Part shown: piece by piece, positions 6,634 to 11,040 of the stretch
How the letters are laid out: every line of letters begins with the position of its first letter
Numbering within the stretch: the stretch's first letter is position 1
Made by a program: the position numbers and the translations under genes
Assembly (NCBI GenBank): GCA_003565815.1
Contig: PXAS01000015.1
Coordinates: 1-11,040 of the forward strand
Reading direction: 5' to 3'
DNA length: 11,040 nucleotides
Source of the DNA: PVC group bacterium
Lineage (GTDB): Bacteria; Verrucomicrobiota; Kiritimatiellia; SS1-B-03-39; UBA6053
The notes under the pieces: generated by a model
What the model was told of the DNA's origin: nothing
Databases searched by the model: none
The model's input: only the letters and a program-made list of their open reading frames with translations

Positions 6634-7700
6634 GCAAGGAAAGTAACGAAAACGAACAAATGGAACTCGATCGCGCCGAAGTCAGGGACGCGGTCAAAGG
6701 TTTGCCATTCAAACCGGTGCATATCCCTGAATTTGACGATCCCGATTACGAACCCGGATCGGTACGGCAGGAGCGACGCTATGGTCGACCGGACAGCAAT
6801 ACCCAACCCATCACCCGTTTCCTTGGAGAACGGGGCATGGTGGATATTCTGACTTCGGACCAAATTGAAGAACTTTTCAGGGAAATCCACTGGTGTTGCG
6901 AACAGATTCGACGTTTGTCGGAGTCCGATTCCGAAGATCCGGACTATTGGCAAGAGGCCCTGAAAAACACCATTCGCTTGATGCAACGCATCGAAGCCGC
7001 GGAGGAAGAGCTTTTCATTGCCAACCGTCAACTCGTGGTGGCGTGCGTGAAACCGTTTTATTGGATTGGCCAAATTTGGATTTCCGATTTTTTGCAGGAA
7101 GGATCCCGTGCCTTGGCCAACGCGATCCGCAAGTTTGACTTTTCCAGGGGAGTTCCCTTTTATGCCTACTCCCAAAGATCCATTCAAAATCGCTTGCGCA
7201 ATTTTTTCCGTGACCACATCCGCACGGGCGCGTTGGGCATGAAGCCCAGTCATGACATGACCCGCATGTTGGAGGTGATCCAGAAATGGCGGGATCGACA
7301 TGGAGAAGATCCTTCCGAGGTTGTCATTTGTGAGATGACGGATCTGCCTCCCGAACGGGTCAAGCGACTCATGCCCTTGGTCCGTCAGTGGGAGCGCATG
7401 CCCGACACTCCACTTTCGCTGGACGCGGTTTTGGGGGATTCCCGTTCAAGTTTGCACGAACTTGTTGCCGATTCCCACCAAGAGGAGGTCTCCGCCGGTA
7501 CCGAGCGTGGGGAAATTTGGGAAGCCATCGGGCAATTGCCCGAGCGGATGCAATTGATTTTGAAATTACGCTTCGTGGAAGGACGTACGCTCGAGGATGT
7601 TGGCGATGAATTTGGACTCACCCGCGCCAGAATCAAACAATTGCAGGACGAAGCCCTGCACAAAGTACGAGTGTTGTTGCGCCAAACCCGGAACCGATGA
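6630..7700 (+). CDS. Sigma-70 family RNA polymerase sigma factor with divergent region 2
   Basis: The 356-residue protein directs RNA polymerase to promoters. Residues 58-84 (TQPITRFLGERGMVDILTSDQIEEL) match region 1.2. Region 2 runs from about 124 (AEEELFIANRQLVVACVKPF) through FLQEGSRALANAIRKFDFSRG (154-174). Region 3 is around 207-256, and region 4 ends with LPERMQLILKLRFVEGRTLEDVG and a helix-turn-helix FGLTRARIKQLQDEALHKV (303-347). In region 2.3-2.4, PFYAYSQRSIQNRL stands where most primary sigmas have the tryptophan pair used for -10 melting, so promoter recognition is probably altered; I infer a group 2 or 3 alternative sigma. The GTG start overlaps the upstream stop (GTGA), indicating coupling to the MurU-AmgK gene, and rdgB follows 4 bp later. 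Confidence 0.87.
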   Translation: MSKESNENEQMELDRAEVRDAVKGLPFKPVHIPEFDDPDYEPGSVRQERRYGRPDSNTQPITRFLGERGMVDILTSDQIEELFREIHWCCEQIRRLSESDSEDPDYWQEALKNTIRLMQRIEAAEEELFIANRQLVVACVKPFYWIGQIWISDFLQEGSRALANAIRKFDFSRGVPFYAYSQRSIQNRLRNFFRDHIRTGALGMKPSHDMTRMLEVIQKWRDRHGEDPSEVVICEMTDLPPERVKRLMPLVRQWERMPDTPLSLDAVLGDSRSSLHELVADSHQEEVSAGTERGEIWEAIGQLPERMQLILKLRFVEGRTLEDVGDEFGLTRARIKQLQDEALHKVRVLLRQTRNR

Positions 7701-7704
7701 GAGA

Positions 7705-8301
7705 ATGATGATATTGCTCGCCAGTGGAAACGCACACAAACTTCAGGAAATCAGCCAAATCCTTGGCGTGACATTGCGTGGTTTGTCCGAAGTTCCCGAT
7801 GCGCCGGACGTGGTGGAGGACGGGGATACGTTCGAAGCCAACGCCCTGAAAAAAGGGGCTTCCCTTGCCATCCACACTGGCTCTTGGGCTTTGGCCGACG
7901 ATTCGGGCCTGGAAGTGGATGCATTGCACGGAGCGCCTGGAATTTATTCCGCCCGGTTTGCCGGGGAACACGGCAATGATGCCGCCAACAACGCCCTTTT
8001 GCTCGAAAAACTCAAAAACGTTCAAAATCGCCGTGCCCGGTTTGTGTGCGTGCTCGCCTTGTGTGGCCCCGAAGGCGAAGCGCATACGGTGCGCGGCGTC
8101 TGCGAAGGCCGGATTGCCCATGCGCCTTCCGGCGAATCCGGTTTCGGGTACGACCCGCTTTTTATTCCGGATGGTTTTGACCAAAGCTTCGCGGAATTGG
8201 GGGAAGAGATCAAACAGACCCATTCCCATCGTGCAAAAGCCTTGGCAAAAATGAAAAAGGAATTGGGCAACCATCCCGCCTTTTCGGGATCTTCAACGTA
8301 A
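7705..8301 (+). CDS. rdgB: RdgB/HAM1 non-canonical purine NTP pyrophosphatase
   Basis: A 198-residue protein of full family length. It hydrolyses dITP, ITP and XTP to the monophosphates, keeping deaminated purines out of DNA and RNA. Visible motifs are LLASGNAHKLQEI (S7, G8, N9, K12, the phosphate-binding start), EDGDTFEANALKKG (38-51), ADDSGLEVDAL (64-74, catalytic and metal aspartates), PGIYSARFAG (78-87), GFGYDPLFIP (146-155) and the C-terminal SHRAKAL (174-180). There are two adjacent ATG codons (7705 and 7708); GAGAG just upstream could serve either. The preceding sigma gene ends only 4 bp away, so they are co-transcribed. The last 9 bp overlap, tail to tail, with the transposase gene on the other strand. 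Confidence 0.95.
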   Translation: MMILLASGNAHKLQEISQILGVTLRGLSEVPDAPDVVEDGDTFEANALKKGASLAIHTGSWALADDSGLEVDALHGAPGIYSARFAGEHGNDAANNALLLEKLKNVQNRRARFVCVLALCGPEGEAHTVRGVCEGRIAHAPSGESGFGYDPLFIPDGFDQSFAELGEEIKQTHSHRAKALAKMKKELGNHPAFSGSST

Positions 8302-9300
8302 GCCGTTCAAGGTCCACGTTTCCTCGAGACCGAGGTCTTGGATGGGAACCGGATCGGGCCGCCGTTTCAAATGGTTTTGTTTTTGATATTGGCTGGAGAG
8401 GTTTTGGATGAATATTTTCGATCCCAAGGCGATTCCCTCCGAGAAAAAGCGGATTTTGCAGGACAGCTTTTTGTGCAGGTCCAGCGATCCCCCGGCCGCG
8501 AGAACCATTTTGATATTTTCCTCACTCAAGCATGCCCTGTTTTCCTTTTTCGACCAAGATTTCATGGCCGATACCCCGAACAACAGCATTCGGTATGCGG
8601 CCAATCCCTGGTCCTCGCTCAGATGCCGCCACAACCGTACGAGAACGAAAAGTCGTTTCAATCCCGCCAACGCCTCGTCATGGCCGCCAACAGCAGCCGC
8701 GTAACCACAAAACCGATAGTCCAGCGGGTCGCGGCACAAACCGGCCCGGAGCGGATTCAAATCCACGTATCCGGCGACCTGCAAAAGGCTGTGCGAGTTG
8801 GGTTCCACCAAGGTGCTGTGGAACCGATCCTCCCACAAGGTCCCCTTGCGTTCATGGCGTTGGTTGTAGTCTTGGGTAATGCGCTGCTTGTATTCTTGCA
8901 AAAAGCGGCTCAAATCGAACATCCGCTCCCGGACCCCCTCGCATAAATCCCGCAAGGCCGTTTTGTTGCCCTGCCCGCGGTATCGCGCCAGTTTCCGGGA
9001 GAACATTTCTGCCGGAGAGTATGCGGCGGTGGGGGACTTCGGGAGAAACGAAAGGCGGCGAACCAATTCATTTTCGTCGAGCACTTTTTTTGAAGGACGT
9101 TCCGGCACTTCGACGAGCAGGTGGAGGTGGTTGGACATGATCGCATGGGTGAGAATCCGCACTCCGGAAAACGAGGCGAGTTGGAACAGCAGCACCCGCA
9201 TCCGTTCCTTTTCCGCATCATCAAAGATGAATTTCTTTTCAATGACCCTCGAGGTCACATGATAAACGCCGCCCGGGCGTATGAATCTGGCTTTTCGCAT
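8293..9300 (-). CDS. REP-associated tyrosine transposase (RAYT), Y1/HUH IS200-like
   Basis: A 335-residue single-strand DNA transposase-like protein. The N-terminus (RKARFIRPGGVYHVTSRVIEK) and THAIMSNHLHLLVEVP carry the HUH metal motif, H58 and H60. The helix FLQEYKQRITQDYNQRH (133-149) holds the candidate catalytic tyrosines Y137 and Y145, followed by GTLWEDRF (153-160) and YVDLNPLRAGL (178-188), all typical of the Y1_Tnp RAYT group. Known RAYTs bind and nick REP hairpins at a conserved base and are usually single-copy and domesticated rather than self-mobile. Residues from about 225 onward are less conserved. The start at 9300 has AAAGGATTGCC just before ATG. A GGGGACAGACCCC pair (copy C) lies 98 bp upstream, and I infer these repeats are its substrate. 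No terminal inverted repeats or target duplication are visible. Confidence 0.9.
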   Translation of the reverse strand: MRKARFIRPGGVYHVTSRVIEKKFIFDDAEKERMRVLLFQLASFSGVRILTHAIMSNHLHLLVEVPERPSKKVLDENELVRRLSFLPKSPTAAYSPAEMFSRKLARYRGQGNKTALRDLCEGVRERMFDLSRFLQEYKQRITQDYNQRHERKGTLWEDRFHSTLVEPNSHSLLQVAGYVDLNPLRAGLCRDPLDYRFCGYAAAVGGHDEALAGLKRLFVLVRLWRHLSEDQGLAAYRMLLFGVSAMKSWSKKENRACLSEENIKMVLAAGGSLDLHKKLSCKIRFFSEGIALGSKIFIQNLSSQYQKQNHLKRRPDPVPIQDLGLEETWTLNGLR

Positions 9301-9312
9301 GGCAATCCTTTC

Positions 9313-9349
9313 GGTTGGTTGTGAGAAGGGATCGAATGTCCCTCCAACC
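9313..9349 (-). promoter_or_regulatory. Nested stem-loop in the RAYT leader
   Basis: GGTTGG (9313-9318) pairs with CCAACC (9344-9349). Inside it AGGGA (9327-9331) pairs with TCCCT (9339-9343) around a 7-nt loop, with an 8-nt bulge on one side. It lies between the 32-bp box and the RAYT ribosome binding site, so the transcript leader could fold there. The stems are short, and chance is possible. Confidence 0.3.
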
Positions 9350-9380
9350 CATACACCCGGCGAGTTCCGAATTTTCCGCG
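9349..9380 (-). promoter_or_regulatory. 32-bp conserved box upstream of the RAYT gene (copy 1)
   Basis: On the plus strand the stretch begins CCATACACCCGG, continues CGAGTTCCG and ends ATTTTCCGCG. It matches 10795-10826 at 28 of 32 positions. Both copies lie about 50-60 bases before a minus-strand gene start, so a promoter or a leader element is a reasonable guess. It is also close to the palindrome pair, and a mobile-element flank is the alternative. Confidence 0.5.
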
Positions 9381-9411
9381 AAAAAACCAAAAAAAATGGG
9401 GACGGACCCTT
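9381..9411 (-). terminator. Possible intrinsic terminator of psuG formed by the repeat
   Basis: Read on the minus strand, the second palindrome unit (GGGTCCGTCCCC) is followed by A and eight T, then GG and six more T. A GC stem with a U-tract directly after the psuG stop codon could terminate transcription. The stem is only 3-4 bp, so efficiency is doubtful. Confidence 0.35.
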
Positions 9412-9430
9412 ATGAAGGGACAGACCCCTT
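9398..9430 (+). repeat. Paired GGGGACAGACCCC palindromic repeat, copy C, over the psuG stop codon (18-bp period)
   Basis: The units are GGGGACGGACCCTT (9398-9411) and AAGGGACAGACCCCTT (9415-9430), with GGGAC at 9399 and 9417. The first unit has a changed loop (ACGGA) compared with ACAGA elsewhere. It is preceded by eight A. The psuG stop codon (9410-9412) and its last six codons (KGSVPS) lie inside the repeat. This is the copy nearest to the RAYT gene. Confidence 0.9.
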
Positions 9431-10276
9431 AAAAAACGCCGATTGGATTTCCGCCGCGATCCTGGCATTGTTTTTGAGCAGGGCGAGGTTTGCGGCCAGA
9501 CTTTTTCCCCGGGTATTGCGGGCGAGTTCGTTGAGAAGAAACGGGGTCAGGGCTTTGCCCGAAATCTGGCTTCTTTCCGCATTTTCCCGGGCCAAGGCGA
9601 GACCGGTTTCGAGTTCGGAAGGCGTGAGGGCGGATGCGGATGGACAGGGTACGCAAACAAGAATTCCAGTGCGCAGGCCGAGGGCGTCGCGGGCTTGGAT
9701 GATTTCGGCGACGGCTTGCGGGTTGTCCACCCGATGATCGACGGGCAGGCCGCTTTCCCGGCAGGTGAATGCCGGGAATTCATCGGTTTGATACCCCAAA
9801 ACGGTCACGCCATCGGTTTCAAGCCGCTCCACGGTTTTGGGCAGATCGAGAATGGATTTCGCCCCACTGCACACCACCGTCCCCGGGAGGGTGGCCAATG
9901 CGGGAAGGTCGGCGCTCACATCCGCTTTCTTCCCCCGGTGTACCCCGCCGATACCTCCGGTTGCAAACACTTGAATCCCGGCCCGCAAGGCCAAAAACAA
10001 GGTTGACGATACCGTGGTCCCTCCATCTTCCAGGGTGTTTCCGATGATCGGAAGGTCTCTGAGACTGCACTTCCGAACGTCGGAAGCTTGCGCGAGTCGC
10101 TCCAATTCATCCTCTGGGACTTTGACCACGGGTCTTCCACGAATGATGGCGATGGGGCAGGGGTCCGGGCCCACGGCGCGGATGGCTGACATCATGTCCC
10201 GCATGGCTTGAAGATTGATCGGACTTGGCAGTCCGTGAGTCATGACAGTTGTTTCGAGGGCCACTTGGTTTTCCAT
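9410..10276 (-). CDS. psuG: Pseudouridine-5'-phosphate glycosidase
   Basis: The 288-residue enzyme cleaves pseudouridine 5'-phosphate into uracil and ribose 5-phosphate (reversible), a step of pseudouridine breakdown in the cytoplasm. Family motifs are complete: VALETTVMTHGLPSP, KCSLRDLP, GGTTVSSTL, VFATGGIGGVHRG, SADL, VVCSGAKSILDLPKTVE, LETDGVTVLGYQT and ISGKALTPFLL. The residues aligned to the E. coli catalytic set are present: E8 (E31), K69 (K93) and K140 (K166), with D123 for the metal-binding aspartate. The ATG at 10276 is preceded by AAGGGGG. The last residues, KGSVPS, and the stop codon come from the palindromic repeat, replacing whatever the original C-terminus was. A pseudouridine kinase partner (psuK) is not in the window. 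It lies 43 bp after the HIRAN-like gene and probably shares its transcript. Confidence 0.95.
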   Translation of the reverse strand: MENQVALETTVMTHGLPSPINLQAMRDMMSAIRAVGPDPCPIAIIRGRPVVKVPEDELERLAQASDVRKCSLRDLPIIGNTLEDGGTTVSSTLFLALRAGIQVFATGGIGGVHRGKKADVSADLPALATLPGTVVCSGAKSILDLPKTVERLETDGVTVLGYQTDEFPAFTCRESGLPVDHRVDNPQAVAEIIQARDALGLRTGILVCVPCPSASALTPSELETGLALARENAERSQISGKALTPFLLNELARNTRGKSLAANLALLKNNARIAAEIQSAFFKGSVPS

Positions 10277-10319
10277 GGCCCCCTTATGTCGAAAAATCAG
10301 GTTTCAGACCATCAAAATC

Positions 10320-10736
10320 TCATTCCCATTCCGGAAATGCGTCCTGGCGGGCGATGAATTCGGGTGGGCGGAGAATGCGGGAAGTTCCAAGGCTTCTACC
10401 GCTCGTCCATAGATCCACCTGAAGAAATCTTCCGGGGCTGGGCGGGTTTTCATGGGCATGTACCCGTAGGATGATGGTGTCGCCATCCCGGATCATGGCT
10501 TCAATCTGGGTGCGGTATATGGCTGGGATGTATCCAAGATGCACCTCCCCCCAACTGATGGCCAGATGATCCCGTCCATCTTCCGAGGTTTCCGGGTGAA
10601 TGGCGAGTTCCGCGTTGGCCGGCACTTGAATTTCGGGAGGCATGCCTGCCAAATGCATACGCCCGATCCAAGTCTCGTCGGCAGACAGGGCGATGGGCAG
10701 TGCGACAAAGTTGAGCAGCAGAAAAAAGATTTTCAC
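10320..10736 (-). CDS. Small exported HIRAN-like domain protein
   Basis: The 138-residue product has a signal peptide (KIFFLLLNFVALPIALSA, cleavage near residue 19), followed by one domain resembling HIRAN: IGRMHLAGMPPEIQVP, then LAIHPETSEDGRDHLAI (matching the L-x-R-E-P-x-N-x-x-D-x-x-A-I pattern), VHLGYIPAIYRTQIEAMIRDGD (the L-G-Y-I-P-x-x-x-x-x-x-I-A-x-L-x-x-x-G pattern) and IILRVHAHE. HIRAN domains in SNF2 helicases such as HLTF bind DNA 3' ends; stand-alone exported versions have no established function, and I do not assign one. The start is GTG (10734-10736), supported by AAGGAG at 10743-10748 with a 6-nt gap. It is upstream of psuG on the same strand and preceded by a structured leader and the 32-bp box. 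Confidence 0.7.
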   Translation of the reverse strand: MKIFFLLLNFVALPIALSADETWIGRMHLAGMPPEIQVPANAELAIHPETSEDGRDHLAISWGEVHLGYIPAIYRTQIEAMIRDGDTIILRVHAHENPPSPGRFLQVDLWTSGRSLGTSRILRPPEFIARQDAFPEWE

Positions 10737-10753
10737 GATGAACTCCTTGGGAT

Positions 10754-10802
10754 GTGTAGGGATGATGAACGTTGATCTGTTTGATCAATCGGTTCCCTAC
10801 AC
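10754..10802 (-). promoter_or_regulatory. Nested inverted repeat in the HIRAN gene leader
   Basis: GTGTAGGGA (10754-10762) is an exact inverted repeat of TCCCTACAC (10794-10802). Inside it TTGATC (10772-10777) pairs with GATCAA (10783-10788) around a 5-nt loop TGTTT. The outer right arm overlaps the start of the 32-bp box. It could be an operator or a folded leader, ending 6 bp before the AAGGAG ribosome binding site. Confidence 0.45.
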
Positions 10803-10826
10803 CCGACGAGTTTCGGATTTTCCGCG
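10795..10826 (-). promoter_or_regulatory. 32-bp conserved box upstream of the HIRAN gene (copy 2)
   Basis: The plus strand reads CCCTACACCCGA, then CGAGTTTCG and ATTTTCCGCG, identical to 9349-9380 except at four positions. It lies 58 bases before the GTG start of the HIRAN-like gene and 43 bases before palindrome copy D. Like copy 1, it is best explained as a shared promoter or leader element, or as a repeat flank. Confidence 0.5.
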
Positions 10827-10869
10827 CTTTTCCGTTTTTTTTTGAAATTTTCGCATTCGCAAATCAAAT

Positions 10870-10902
10870 GGGGACAGACCCCTTGAAAGGGACAGACCCT
10901 TT
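10870..10902 (+). repeat. Paired GGGGACAGACCCC palindromic repeat, copy D (18-bp period)
   Basis: The units are GGGGACAGACCCCTT (10870-10884) and AAAGGGACAGACCCTTT (10886-10902), with GGGAC at 10871 and 10889. With flanking bases, the second unit can form a 7-bp stem, GAAAGGG with CCCTTTC. It begins 3 bases beyond the stop codon of the right-edge gene, and its left flank AAATCAAAT resembles that of copy A. It could help to end that transcript. Confidence 0.92.
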
Positions 10903-10905
10903 CAA

Positions 10906-11040
10906 TTATTGTGCGGCATGAGCGACGGGCCGGGTGAGGTGGTTCAGCTTGACGTCCTTCCGGGACGGCGTGTCGGGGCCAAGATGAAAGGTGGTCTCGG
11001 CGGTTCTTCCGTCGGGCAGGCGCGCGTGGAGTCGGTAGCG
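10906..11040 (-). CDS. Unidentified protein, C-terminal 44 residues (5' end outside window)
   Basis: An open minus-strand frame runs from the window edge to TAA at 10906-10908. It encodes RYRLHARLPDGRTAETTFHL, continues GPDTPSRKDVKLNHLTRP and ends VAHAAQ. I do not recognise the family. Its composition (charged strands, LPDGRT turn) looks like real protein, it shares the orientation of its neighbours, and a palindrome pair immediately follows its stop, as at psuG. There is no visible start in the window, so the length and function are unknown. Confidence 0.45.
   Translation of the reverse strand, partial: RYRLHARLPDGRTAETTFHLGPDTPSRKDVKLNHLTRPVAHAAQ

Noticed and set aside
8293..9468. Longer RAYT start at 9468, giving 391 residues
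   Set aside because: The extra 56 residues would be encoded by the 32-bp box and the palindromic repeat, have no family similarity, and the ATG at 9300 has a good AAAGGA ribosome binding site and the standard N-terminus.
1..11040. tRNA, rRNA, other structured RNA genes, or IS elements with terminal inverted repeats
   Set aside because: Reading both strands I found no cloverleaf with conserved T-loop sequence, no rRNA segments and no paired terminal repeats with target duplication around the transposase.

Overview
The window comes from a Gram-negative bacterium with moderately high GC. Evidence for an outer membrane is a signal-peptide beta-barrel candidate that ends in phenylalanine, plus a protein with a secretin-N-like domain. 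The gene mix and the style of the 13-bp palindromic repeats would fit Verrucomicrobiota or a related PVC lineage. That placement is inference; no rRNA or tRNA gene is present to test it.

Layout, left to right. (1) Positions 1-843, minus strand: two decaying genes, a truncated small heat-shock protein and a frameshifted, internally deleted Gfo/Idh/MocA oxidoreductase. (2) 851-2077, minus: an exported beta-barrel-like protein. (3) 2197-4039, plus: a HIT hydrolase followed by an MBL/beta-CASP RNA-processing nuclease. (4) 4048-4776, minus: an exported protein with a secretin-N-like domain. (5) 4882-8301, plus: a tight operon encoding a MurU-AmgK-like fusion for cell-wall sugar recycling, a divergent sigma-70 factor (4-bp overlap) and the RdgB/HAM1 house-cleaning NTP pyrophosphatase (4-bp gap). 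(6) 8293-9300, minus: a REP-associated tyrosine transposase (RAYT, Y1/HUH type). (7) 9410-10736, minus: pseudouridine-5'-phosphate glycosidase PsuG and, upstream of it, a small exported HIRAN-like protein. (8) 10906-11040, minus: the 3' end of an unidentified gene.

The main unusual signal is a family of paired short palindromes with core GGGGACAGACCCC (4-6 bp stem, 5-nt loop). It occurs at four loci: directly before the start codon of the beta-barrel gene, inside the kinase half of the MurU-AmgK fusion in frame (adding KGTDPFKGTDPFK), over the stop codon of psuG, and just after the stop codon of the right-edge gene. A RAYT sits beside one copy, so this looks like a RAYT/REP system whose repeats can enter coding sequence without breaking the frame. 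Unit spacing is 18 or 24 bp, both multiples of three. A second repeated element, a 32-bp box at 28/32 identity, lies upstream of both the RAYT and the HIRAN gene. Each copy is followed, in the direction of transcription, by a potential nested stem-loop and then a ribosome binding site.
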